This document shows, in pieces, positions 33,160 through 45,200 of a stretch of DNA of 64,000 bases. The notes beneath the pieces are model-generated. The model was not told the origin of the DNA and made no database searches. It saw only the letters and a program-made list of their open reading frames with translations. This stretch comes from Scedosporium boydii (taxonomy: Eukaryota; Ascomycota; Sordariomycetes; Microascales; Microascaceae), in the NCBI GenBank assembly GCA_002221725.1, contig NJFT01000005.1, positions 248,001-312,000 on the forward strand, in the 5' to 3' direction. How positions within the stretch are numbered: the stretch's first letter is position 1; every line of letters begins with the position of its first letter. The position numbers were made by a program, and so were the translations under genes.

Positions 33160-36100
33160 GGGGACCCTTGAGCCTATTGGAACGTAGGACCGAACCAAGG
33201 CCGAGTCCTCTAGTGAACAACGGAGTCGTGAGACAGGCACGAGGCTATGACGCGATGTCATTCTTCTTCGGTTTCTTTTCCTTTTTTTTTCCTTTCCTTC
33301 TTCTTTCTCTTCTCCGTTTTGACGCCGTCGGCCACGACAGTGGAATGATGCAAGTCGACACATATTTCCGGAGATGGTTTCGAACTCGGCGATGCAAAAG
33401 AGTATAGCGAACGGCGCAGATATAAACGTTCAACGGGCTTCACAGCACCATTCCCCCCAGGGATATACCCAAAAACCTAAAAAACCTCGGCAACTTATTG
33501 GCATCATCTGGTAGCCAAAGTCTTTCACGTTTGGCATGCAGTTTTCGTTTGGGAGACCAGGCCGGTGGTGAGGACCGGTTGCTAAAGATCTCTTCTCCCG
33601 GGTTCCAAACGGTGGACGCAAACCGCATTTTCGTTTTCCGGCGTCCTCGTTTCTCATTGCACTTTATTTGTTTTCTCCTTTTTTTTCCTTTGCATTTTCT
33701 TTTTCACGTCTTTTTCTTCATATTGCTTCATGAAACGACGTTAACGACCCTCACGACTTAGAAATGATCTAACGGCCTCATATGGTTTTTACCTATGGAT
33801 TCATTCATCCATTGCCATGTTTTTCATTCTCGTTTTGTTTCTTATTTCTTTCTGCGTTTTCAGACCCGCTCTGTTCTCTCGGGTTCTCGGGAAAACACTA
33901 CATTCTGGCCGCCGTCAAGAATGTGATTCCGGATTTGTTTCGTCCAAGCCGGGCATGTCTTCCTCTTTGATCTGGACTTTACCTCGGTAGCTGGGCGAGA
34001 TCGAGGAGCCGTTCTCCAACACTGGCCGGGAATTGGACAGAACCAGCCGTGTCTCAGACACATCCGTTTCTAGATACTCGGATGGGTTGAGCCCGGAATC
34101 TGCATTATTTTCAGTGTTTTCTCGGCCCGCGTGGATGACCTAGACACCTGGTGGAGAGCAGAGTGAGGTTTCTTCACAAAAAGGGGGATAAAAAAAGCCA
34201 CGACCGCATACGAATTCCAACGAAAGGAAAAAAGAAGGGGAAAAGTTAGGGGAGGACGCCATCCATTAGAGAGCCGGGCCAGCCATCAATGATAATCTTT
34301 ACGACATGGGAAATCTATTGGCTTCATTTGTTGCATTTCCGGTGGGCGAGCGAGGTCTTGGGAGGAAATATCCAGCCCCCAGCTTCATCTTTGTCTCATT
34401 TTCGTCATGGGTGAGTGATTCGAAAAACAAAAAAGAAACCAAAATTGGGCACGACTTGGGGCGGCGTGGATTCATTTTGATCGAAATTTGATCTTCCTTT
34501 TTTCTTTTTCTTCTTAAGCGGTATTTCCTAGTCCTTGATGTCTTTTTGCATTTCGTTAGCCTTACGACGGTTATGATCATGATTATGAGTTTTTCGGAAA
34601 TGATAGTTAAAAACAGAAAAAAAACAACAGCGAATAAAACCAGATGGCAATGGACCCTCCTCGGCTCAGTCTTGTCTCCTAGCTTGTCGCACAGTTGGGA
34701 TGTTTTGTGATGGTCGATATCTGGCTGTCAGTGGGGCGCTGGGTGCTTGCTGAAGAGGAAGAGGGTCGTTGAGTAAAGTTACACAAGGTCACGCCCATGG
34801 CGGTTGCCTCAGGCCAGTGCATTTTTATCTTTCGTCATGCGTAAGCTCATGTGAGATTCTTCTTCTCTCATCTTTTTTGGCCGTTCTTCTCACGTCCGTG
34901 TAAGTGGCTGGAATGTGGTAAACTGGAGGCTGTGCTCATGAAAACATGCCGTGGGCAGGTTCTTGCGAAAACGGCTTCTGGGAGGACACGGCAATATTAA
35001 AGTAGTAATCGTTTGAGAGACTCAAAATACAATTGTATTAACCCATACATATTACGAAGGATATATTGGATTGTAACACATGACCTCTCTTTGACCTCGA
35101 CTTTACCAGGCTGAAGGGCGGTGATGAATGACTCTCTTCCTGGCAGGCGGCGATGCCGGCCAAAATTCGAGGCGAGATGGAACAACCTTGCTTCTTTCGG
35201 GTCGTCAAATAATACTTCGGCATTGTTCAACTCTTAGATCTTAGACAAGTGGTCACGCCGGATATTTGGTTTTTTCCTCCCCTTCCCGGCCCGGTCGAAC
35301 TCGGCATCCATTACCACTTCTGGTCTCAGGAGTCGAATATTGCCAGTTTTTCTCGATGCCCCCATCCATTGCGGTAATTTTCTCGAAGGAACCTTTTAAT
35401 GATGGCTGTGGTCCGGTGACCACCCTAGAAACCCTGCCCCGGTGACGGAAAACCAACCGGGGAAGCTCCAAGATAGCAGCCCTTTTTGGGGAGGGGAGGA
35501 GAGATTGCTTGAATCAAGGACCCCTTTGGTGGGTCGTCCATTTTCGAAACTGCCCCCCACTGAGGCGTTGCCACGAGATGGGATCTATTTCTCCCTTGGG
35601 TCCACTTTGCTAATAATAACCCGAGAAAAGTCGGAGCGAAACTTTGAACCAAGTCCCAGCGTTGACCCCTTTTTTTCTGTCTCTCGAGTCTTGACAAAAG
35701 GCAAAAATGGGATGCACTATTACCAAGTACTTCGTGCTCCGTAGTGTTACGGTTTATTGTTAGACACGCCCGGCGAAGCAGTCTTACTCTGACATGACTA
35801 GCACGACTCGACTGGGATGCAAATAGACTAGGCTAGATACCGAAGGTAAGACGATGGTGAGCTACCGGATGGGGGGTTCCAATCTTAAGATCGTCCAAAA
35901 GCATTGGACCGGGAGATTTTCCAGTCCGGGTCGTTAGTCCACATGACGTCCATTTCCTCGTCTTCACATCAAGGGGTTCCTTGATCCGGAATGGAGACTG
36001 GCTGGATTTGTGAATGTCGTTTTTAGGATGAGGGCCCAAAAAACAAGACTTCTCCTCGTCCCTTACTTCATGTTCCGAGTGGCTTTATTACGCGGCCAAA

Positions 36101-37918
36101 AGGTGGGATGATCAGCTGGTCTCAGAAAGCGTGATTGGACTTGGAACAGGACGGGCTGCTGAGCTCGTATCACTTAACAAAAAAACACGGAGAGTGGCGG
36201 ATGGCAAAGCTATTGATATGTACTTTCGTACCGGGGCATATCGATATCGATAATACGGGGTTCGCATATTAACGGAATAAATTGGGTGATTTGGTCATTG
36301 TGCGGGCGAGGCAGCTGGCAATTCAGTTTTTTGGGCAGCCATGCCACTTCGATCTCCGGGAATAGTCCGTCCGTGGGCAGATTGGCCGGATACTTGGAAA
36401 GGGAGATTGAATACGGGGGGGCGGTGGTTCGTAATGGGGATTGACGGGATTGACGATGGCAAAAGAACATTGAACCAGGCCAGAGATTTGAGAGAGCAAG
36501 GACGGAGGTTTTAAAAGGCCACATAAGCCAATTCGATTGCCACGATGATCAGCTGTCCAGAAAGCAAGGGTTCGATAATAATACTAGTAGAGTGTAGAGT
36601 ACCGAGTTAGGGAGCTAATATTGCCTGTTCTTGACACTCCGACTCGACGAGAGAATCGCCGCCATTTTTAGTTTGGCTGGCTTTGGCCACTTCCCCTTTC
36701 TGCTCCTCCTCAAATTTCCACTGGGAAATTTAGGCCGATGCTCTGATTCGGGGGGTTAACCGCACTACTGGACACGAGCCGCTGTGATTGGCGACGAGGT
36801 CCTGTCCCACACACAACTACGCGGCTTCTTTCGAAACTCAGCCCCAATTCTTTTTTTTCTTTTCTGGATGCGGACCCCCCTATTTGGTCACTTGGTGTGT
36901 CCTGGTGTGTCGGAAGAGACTGGAGATTTGTCGCGGGACTGGCGGTGTCGAGTACCTGGTTGGAGCCATGTGTACAGCTGAAGCTGTATCCCCAAGCTGG
37001 AGGATGCATTCATTGGTCCTGCCCTGGCAGGTACCCCTTTAGCTTCACGCGGTACCTGCAATCTATGCCTCCGAATTGGTGCGATGTGAGGTAAGGAACA
37101 TTTGATACCTGACTGACACTATTAGGTTTTCCTTAGTGAATGACATTACCACTATGAACTGGAACCAGGGCGGGTACGACCCAGATCCAAGTCAATATCG
37201 ATCAATGTTCAATGATACTTTTGACAGTCACTATTTTGGTCCTCAGGCCCGCCGACCCCTGACCATAGCTCGTGTTTGGCCCTCGCTTGGTACAATGTAA
37301 TATCGTAACACCTGGACGTCGACCTGGACCTCTCCAAGGACGAAAGTCAGTCGTTGTGGCAGTTGCGTTGCACGTTGCACTGGGGAACAGTGGGCAGGCC
37401 CGGTAGCCCCCCATCCCCTAAAATGGCATGGAAAAAGGAAAAGTCCAGGATTCGAGTAGATGGAGCATTGTTGCGAAGAAAATAATAAAAATCTAAAAAG
37501 GGTGCTCGACAACCATCGCAGTCCTTCCTTCCCTTCTTCTTTTCCTCTCTGACTTTCTTTGTATGCTTTCCCCCCAATAATTCGCTTCGGGTGCGCATAG
37601 TACTTTCCTCAACTTGCATTGAACCTTCGCTTCTATATGCAAGCTTCTGAATCAAGCCTTTCCAATACCGTATTAATCTAGCCAACAATTTTCTCCCTCG
37701 ACCGCAGCTACCCAATCCATCCTCCACCCTCCTCCATTGCTCCTGCTCCCAAGGCCCCTGCTCCCCGCGCCCCACCTCGTCACCTGCCATTGCCTCTCCC
37801 ACGATCCAAACCTCCTTTCTCTGCTCTACCATTACACAACCACCTCACCATCTTCTCCTCCCTTCATCTTGAACATTCACACTCTCGCTAAAGAAACACT
37901 TCAATCACAACTGCAAAA
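33160..37918. other. Intergenic, about 4.8 kb, no supported gene
   Basis: Contains T-rich and A-rich patches (33270-33320, 33660-33720, 34490-34520) and one near-copy of the recurrent motif (TACTTCGTG, 35729-35737). Open frames are short and mutually overlapping. The last 250 nt (37680-37918) are strongly pyrimidine-rich, a usual feature of promoters and leaders of highly expressed ascomycete housekeeping genes, and lead into the GDP-mannose pyrophosphorylase ATG. Confidence 0.5.
37685..37880 (+). promoter_or_regulatory. Pyrimidine-rich leader/promoter of GDP-mannose pyrophosphorylase
   Basis: About 200 nt dominated by C and T (for example CCATCCTCCACCCTCCTCC) directly upstream of the ATG at 37919. 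CT-rich tracts near the start site are common in strongly expressed genes of filamentous ascomycetes. No TATA box is evident, so transcription may begin within or just after the tract. Confidence 0.4.
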
Positions 37919-39296
37919 ATGAAAGGTACAGTAGTGCTGCCATTATCTTTAGAGCGTGAATTTTAGCAGCTTACACCAGATTCTAGCTCTCATTCTCGTC
38001 GGTGGCTTTGGCACCCGCCTTCGCCCTCTCGTACGTAACGACCTACCTCCGATGTCGCCCGACAGCCTCAATTGAGAGCTATTCCCGCTCGTTTTGCTAC
38101 GGAAAAACAATCGACGATCGAAATATGCTGACTCGCTTCCGCTGCGTTTCTAGACCCTCACTCTCCCCAAGCCCCTGGTCGAGTTCTGCAATCGGCCCAT
38201 GATTCTCCACCAGATTGAGGCCCTTGCCGCTGCTGGTGTCACAGATATTGTTCTCGCCGTCAACTATAGGCCCGAGATAATGGAGGAGCGCCTTGCTGAG
38301 GTGAGTTTTTGTGGCTGGAATGAGTGGATTGCCCCTGATTCCTTGCGGGGTGACACGTCGATTGGTCGCTAACCTGCTTTTGCGTGTTTTCTACTGCAGT
38401 ACGGCAAGGAATTCGGTGTCAACATTACCTTCTCGATCGAGAACGAGCCCCTCGACACCGCCGGTCCCCTCAAGTTGGCCGAGAAGACTCTCGCTAAGGA
38501 CGACGAGCCCTTCTTCGTGCTCAACTCTGATGTCATCTGCGACTTCCCTTTCCAGGAGCTCGCCGAGTTCCACAAGAGCCACGGTAAGGAAGGTACCATC
38601 GTAGTCACCAAGGTCGAGGAGCCTTCCAAGTATGGTGTCGTTGTCCACAAGCCCGGTCATGCGTCTCTGATCGACCGCTTCGTCGAGAAGCCCGTTGAGT
38701 TCGTTGGTAACCGAATCAACGCCGGCATGTACATTCTCAACACCTCCGTCCTCGACAGGATCGAGCTCCGCCCCACCTCCATCGAGAAGGAGGTCTTCCC
38801 CGCCATGGTCAACGATGGCGAGCTTCACTCTTTCGACCTCGAGGGCTTCTGGATGGATGTTGGTCAGCCCAAGGATTTCCTTACCGGCACCTGCCTGTAC
38901 CTTTCCTCCCTCACCAAGAAGAACTCGAAGCTCCTGACCCCCCCTTCGGAGTCTTTCGTTCACGGCGGAAACGTCTTGATCGACCCCACCGCCAAGATTG
39001 GCAAGGGCTGCCGCATTGGTCCTAATGTGACCATCGGCCCCGGTGTTGTCGTCGGTGATGGTGTTAGGCTCCAGCGCTGTGTTCTCCTCCGTGGCTCCAA
39101 GGTCAAGGATCACGCCTGGGTCAAGAGCACCATTGTTGGCTGGAACAGCACCGTCGGCAAGTGGGCTCGTCTCGAGAACGTCACCGTCCTCGGCGACGAT
39201 GTCACCATTGGTGATGAGATTTACGTCAACGGAGGCAGCGTCCTACCTCACAAGTCGATTAAGGCCAACGTCGACGTCCCCGCCATTATCATGTAA
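37919..39296 (+). CDS. mpg1: Mannose-1-phosphate guanylyltransferase (GDP-mannose pyrophosphorylase)
   Basis: Makes GDP-mannose from GTP and mannose-1-phosphate in the cytosol, feeding N- and O-glycosylation, GPI anchors and cell-wall mannan. Exons 37919-37925, 37987-38030, 38154-38300 and 38400-39296 give 364 residues, the usual length of the fungal enzyme. The first exon is only 7 nt (ATG AAA G). The nucleotidyltransferase signature [20 protein letters not shown] is at residues 8-27. [14 protein letters not shown] carries the metal-binding Asp region, and [17 protein letters not shown] and [11 protein letters not shown] are typical active-site segments. The C-terminal third is a left-handed beta-helix of hexapeptide repeats ([20 protein letters not shown]), ending NVDVPAIIM. 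It is tail-to-tail with glycerol kinase, about 1.1 kb apart. The identification is very secure. Confidence 0.97.
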
Positions 39297-40394
39297 TCGA
39301 CTCCGAGCTAGTTCGGATAACGACAGGGTAGAGCGTGACGACGCGGATGGAAACCGAGCACGAGCACCTCTTCTTCTAACTTAATGCCCCCACACCCCGC
39401 CCATACACAATTCTCACGCTTTAACGATTCCGCGTGCATCAGTTTTCCGTTTCGATTCAGTTTCTGTACCCGGTTTTAATTCCATTATAGTATTATTACC
39501 CTTTCTACTTTTCTCTGTTTTTCTTCATTCATTTCTGCTCGTCACGGCTCCCTTAATAACGGCCATTTCACACAACACAACTCCCCTCACGATAGTACCT
39601 TGATTGGCGGAATTATTGCGCCCTGCCCCTCGGTGGCGGGTGCCATAATGAGTCTCTTCTCTTTTTCTAGACCTTTCCGAGCGCATTTATGAGAATCGAA
39701 TCGAACTCAGCTCTTTTTGCATGTTTGGCATGTTTGAAAGGGAGTCGGCAGGAAAGGGGGGCAAGGCGTGAGGGAAAAAAAATATAGGGGGAAGGAAGGC
39801 AAGGGGGCATTTGCATGAAATTGAGGGACATGAAGGACAGGTTATTTTCTTTCCCATCAAAAAAAGAAATGAAAGGGTTGCGTTTAAAAATGGAGGGGAA
39901 GAAGAAGATCTGGAAGAGAAGGATTTGAGATATCCTGCCTGACGTTTTGAAGCGGTTCTTGATCTTTCAATGCGTGTTTCTGTTTTCTCGCATAGGTATG
40001 CTATAGAGGAAATAAATTCGAGGATCTTGATCCATTCGGTTGTTGCTTGGCATGATGGATAAGTGTGACTGGGTTTTGTAGGAGCATCTGTGTAGAGAGG
40101 TGGACAACAGCCTCGCCTCATCATGGGATGAGGCCAGCTGCGGCGGTTGGAGGAAGACGAACGCTCTGTTCACCTTCATGGACCTGCAACTTTGAGAATT
40201 TCCGACTTTGTACAGATAAACTATTAGCGAGTAACTACAGAAAGGGATCCCCAAAGGGACTATATCTACATCACAGGACGTTCATGTCCCACGAGGGTAT
40301 TAGTATCCAACAAACTCCGCGCTCTTCACCACATCGTACAAGAACACAAAAACCTCCCCTCGCCTCTTCCCCGCCCATCTTCGAACGTATATTA
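39297..40394. other. Convergent 3' spacer between mpg1 and glycerol kinase
   Basis: This 1.1-kb spacer lies between two converging stop codons and should hold both terminators. A/T-rich sequence such as TTTTAATTCCATTATAGTATTATTACC (near 39474) could serve the plus-strand transcript. The frame at 39687-40124 (minus) is low complexity and not supported as a gene. Confidence 0.5.
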
Positions 40395-42262
40395 TTACAA
40401 CTCATCCTCAACCTTCACCCAACCCCTACTCATATCCACAGCCTGCTGCCACTTAGCATACAACCTCTCCCTCCTCCTCTCCTCCAGCTTCGGCACAAAA
40501 ACCCTCCTCCCCACCTGATTGACATGATCCAAATCCCTCAGCTCGCCCCACACGCCCGTCGCTAACCCGGCGGCGATGGCGGCTCCGAGGGCGGTGGTCT
40601 CGCGCATGGCGGGGCGCACGACGGGGATGCCGCTGACGTCGGCCTGGGTCTGCATGCAGAGGTCGGAGTTGGAGAGGCCGCCGTCGACGGCGAGGGATTC
40701 GAGGGCGTGGTGGGAGTCGAGGGCCATTGCGTCGAGGATGGCTTTGGTTTGGTAGCAGGTTGCTTCGAGGGTTGCGCGGGCTATGTGGCCTTTTTGGGTG
40801 TGTTGGGTTATGCCGACTGTTTTTTTGAGAGGGTTAGATTTGGATGTGAGATGAGGTGGGAATGAGAAGGGAATGGTTGGTGTAGATTTTGGTATGGCGA
40901 GGAGATTGGGGGAGATAAGCGACTTACACAACGTTCCCTTTGCGTCGTCAATCCAGTACGGCGCAAAGAGCCCGCTAAAGGCGGTAACGAAGAACACGCC
41001 GCCATTATCAGGAACCGTCTCAGCGAGCTCGGCGACCTTGGCGGCGCTATCAGCGAAGCCCAAGTTTTTCGAAAGGAACTTGACGCCAGCCCCAGCAACG
41101 GCGATGCTACCTTCGAGAGCGTACACGGGCTTCCTTCCCTTGCCGAAGTCGTAAGCGACGGTGGCCAAAAGGCCCGATTTCGATATGACGGGCTCGGTGC
41201 CGACGTTGTATAAAAGGAAGCATCCGGTTCCGTAGGTATTCTTCGCCTGTCCCGGTTGGAAGCCGCACTGGCCCACGAGCGCGGACGATTGGTCGCCCAG
41301 ACAGCCCGTGATGGGGAGGCCCTTAAGAGGGCCCGCCGCGAACTTGCCGAAGACCTCTGCATCCGAGGATGGTACGATTTTCGGGAGCGCAATCTTCGAC
41401 TTGTCGATGCCGAAGAATGACAGGAGTTTGTCGTCGTATTTGAGGGTTCGGAGGTTCATAAACATGGTTCGGCTCGCGTTCGTTGCGTCGGTGACGTGAA
41501 TTCCCCCAATTTCTTGCTTCGCACCGCCATTGAGCCTGTAGATTAGCCAAGAGTCTACGGTGCCGAAGGCTAGACGACCCTCCTCGTACGCCTTCTTGAC
41601 AGCTTCGACGTTTTCAATGAGCCACAGTAGCTTGACACTCGACGGGTAGGTCGACAGGGGAAGGCCGCACAGGTTCAGGAGATCGTCGGCGCCTTCCTTG
41701 CTCCGCAGCTCTCGGACTAGGTGTTTCGTGCGGGTGTCGGGCCATACGACGGCGTTGTAAAGAGGTTCGCCCGTTTGTGAATCCCAGACAATGGTCGTCT
41801 CGCGCTGGTTCGTAATGCCTACAGACCGTATTCGTGATATATCGTTGCCTGCTTTGGTAAAATTGGCGACTGCACCCTCAATGCACTTTTCTACGGATCT
41901 AAGTAGTTCGAGGGGATCTTGCTCATGCCAACTGCATGATAACAGGCGCGTGTTAGACAAGGCAATTGGAATGAGACAAAATAAGAAGGAAAAAAAAATG
42001 AGTTATAGGATCATGCGACATACCCCGATTCCGGATACAGATTTTCAAACTCAATCTGATGGCTGGCAACTGGATCCCCATCACCATTGAATATCAAGAA
42101 ACGACTCGACGTGGTACCCTGGTCTATACTCCCGACAAACCAACGGTTCTTCTGGCCCTCTTCCGTCGCCGTGATCCCATCCGGCAGACGCTCCTTGGCC
42201 GGAGGCGACTCGGCACCGGGCTCCTCGACACGCTGCCTCTTAGGGTCTCGTTCGCCAGCCAT
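40395..42262 (-). CDS. GUT1: Glycerol kinase
   Basis: FGGY-family kinase that converts glycerol and ATP to sn-glycerol-3-phosphate, for glycerol use and lipid synthesis. Exons 42024-42262, 40929-41931 and 40395-40816, with the second donor at 40928/40927 (exon 2 is 40928-41931), give 554 residues. The N-terminal FGGY signature GSIDQGTTSSR is at residues 44-54, after a 40-residue extension containing KRQR. Other motifs: YPESGWHEQDP (restored by splicing intron 1), GITNQRETTIVWD, CLGDQSSALVGQ with the catalytic-type Asp, NTYGTGCFLLYN, FSGLFAPYWIDDAKGTLFGI (restored by splicing intron 2) and DGGLSNSDLCMQTQADV. ATG 42262 was chosen because the upstream frame has only a GTG. Intron 2 (111 nt) has no in-frame stop, so unspliced mRNA would still encode a protein. 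Confidence 0.95.
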
Positions 42263-45200
42263 GGTAGACACGTAGCGGCTTCCCCGCGTAGCTATCCACG
42301 GCTCGGTAGAGAATGATGGTGTGTGGAGGGCTCGGGGAAGAAGGAATGCGGGCGCAGCAGCTACAGCGACGGAACCACAGCGGCGAGCTGGTTGCTATCC
42401 GGGGTGCCGCGCGGTGGTGGTGGTTGGAGGAGGAGTCGTGGTGAAGAGGACGTCTTGCGAGCTTGTCAATTGGGATGGGGTTGAGAGGAGCGGTCGGGTG
42501 AGGAGGCGACGCCGGAGGAGGGACGGCGGGACGGGAAGCTTCATTGTTTCGGGAAAGGGGAGGGAAAGGGAGGGGAGGGAGGGGAAATGCGCGGGCGGCT
42601 TGGGTACTTTGTGCAATTGCTGCGCGGCTTATTATCCAGAAAGTAACAGTAATGGGCTTGGGTTTGACATCACATGCCGTGTCTGTGTCTTTTGGGGGGC
42701 GTGGCAGGAACGTTTGGTCGCGCAAGGGGAAAAAAAGGGAAGGCAAAAATTGTGAGTACAAGATAGCTGTGCAGGTTCCTTGGCTCTGATTGGTTCGATT
42801 AATGCGGGGTCTTGGCTCGGGGGAGTCTAAACCCCAGACGAGACTTGGCATCTGTGGACACTCGGCCCCGTCCGACAATTTCTCCGGATTTCACGTGTCT
42901 CCTGAGATCTTGCTTCCTCTAGGTTAACTGTCTAATGGTCCCCAGAAGACATGAAGGAGAGGGTTTAATAGATAAGACTGTAGATCGTTGTCCATTGAAG
43001 AATTTCCCTGCCCTCAACCTGACGAGGTCACGGCGTTGAGAATTAAGACGTCTGCCCTCAATGCGCAAGAACGACTCGGCACTGGCGCCGGACTGCCCCC
43101 CACGAAGCTTGGTACGACTCAAAATTGTGGAACAGAGCAACACTGCCTTCCAGACCCGCCAGGAACAATGGCAAGAATCAAATGGCATGTGATAATCGTA
43201 TTTAGCGCACCATTAGTAAGGGTGAGCCGAGGAATTAGGACAATTCAAGCAACATCAATCGAGTTTGTTAGCCTACTTCGTAAGATTACATAGCTCCAAA
43301 TTGAGCAAAAGAATCCATTCACGTGTTGGTAAGCCGGGAGCGACTTCGCTGTATCATTACCCCGCCGGAACCGCGCAGGGATATTTGCCAAGCACCGGGT
43401 CCCGGATCGGTGTTGGTGCGCAAGGATGGATGAGGCCTTGTGAAGGAGGAAGCGGGGACGGGCAGCAGGGGCAGGGAGCCGGATTGATCTGATCGGAGGA
43501 ATTATCGGTAGTGTCGGTCGGATCGGACATCTCCCATCTCCCATCTCGCATCCCTTTGTCTGCGTTACTTCCCCAATAAGTGAACCAAGGCAACCCTAGT
43601 AGGTGCAATCAGCCTCAAGAACCAGGCATTGCTATCCAGAACACTGCGGGGTCATCCAACCACGGTCCCTGGGAACATCAATTCAAATCGATAGTGCAGC
43701 TGGACTTGTGGGTAATCGGACCACGAGAAAGGCATCCATCAAATCCGTGCTATACGCAAGCAAGTACGCAAGTACGCTCGCCCTCGTATCCTCCCTGCAC
43801 CTATATTCGAGGAATTATTCCCATCTCCAAGAATATCCACCGTTTGCCTCCCCCGTTTTGTCACCCTCCATCCCGACCTCACCGACCGCCCGGACGGGGG
43901 TAGCTGCTGCAATCAAGGTCATCTGCCCGGATGACTGATGCGTTGGCAAATTCCCGGCCCATAACTCAGCATCCATGAGTGCGCCTTCGGGCTATGAGAC
44001 TGATTGTCAGTTGTCCCGTCATCACTTGATAAAAGACCACAATAGTCCCATGTGCTAAATCACGGTCGGTGCCTTGATATCACCCTCCAATATGCGATAT
44101 GCGACCTTGCCATGATTTTTCCAGTTCCGTCCTGTTGGTGCTGATCGTGACAGCCAAACCTTTATTTTCTTTTTTTTTTTTAACACGCCTCCACCTTGAC
44201 CGACGATGCATCACCATAACCCAAAATAGGCTGTCCATCGAAGGACATCACACGATGATACAGCCTAACCTGACCATCCTACTGTACTACCACCATAGAA
44301 CCCCTCTAGCTCGCCGTGCTTAATCTGCACACACCCGTCCAACGAAACTTAGGGTACCAGTCAGCGGGCTCTGGGCAGATCGTTGTCCATGGGCATAGGA
44401 CCACGCCCATCCAAATATCTAGAGGTGGGGGCACAGCAAGATAAAAAATGACCCCGGCCCTGGAGGGAGTACGCAGTATGACAGCATACGCATTGCATCT
44501 TTACGTGGCCAGGTGCCCATCGAACCTGTGAAATCATTAATCATCACTTCGTGGTACGCGATACAGCGCGGGTATCATCTGTGACCTTCTGTCTAGCCAG
44601 GCCATGGCATCCTCTTCGAAAGCACGACGTGCACCGTTCTTAGCATTCAGTGGTATAGATTGCGTTAACGTATTCTAGATCGCCATCGAAATGCCAGAGA
44701 TTTTAGAACGAGCGATAAGTGGGGGCTCCTTCAGTATGTCTCGGCGGTCCTAAGGCACATTGACGTCAAGGTGTATGTGCTTAAGATGGCGATGGCTGGA
44801 TTGCTCTAAGCCACACTCAGCTCTGCAGCTGAGTGTTATGATATATCACCGAATACCCCGTATCTTCCTTTGAATCTCTTCTACTGAGGCTGAATAGCTA
44901 GGCTCTGCCATCTGAATCGAGACGAAACTTCCCTAGTATCCCTCACATTTCCGCCTCAGTGGCTTAGGCCCGCCTCTTCCGGATCGATATCGACAGAACT
45001 TATCGGACCCATTAAACTCCCGGGGGCTATAAAATAGCATTTCGGCCTTTAATTCGGAGCATGCGGCTTGTCTCGAGGCCATGTGATCAAGACGTTCTAT
45101 GAAAATTCCGTGTCACTTCTTACGGCGATCAGGAACACCCGTGCCGGGCGGAAGGGAAAGAGGGCTTACGTATTTCCAGCGCCCGAAGAGAACAGGCAAA

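Noticed and set aside
40065..40565. 166-codon plus frame overlapping the glycerol kinase 3' end
   Set aside because: Its second half is antisense to the well-supported glycerol kinase last exon and it has no domain.
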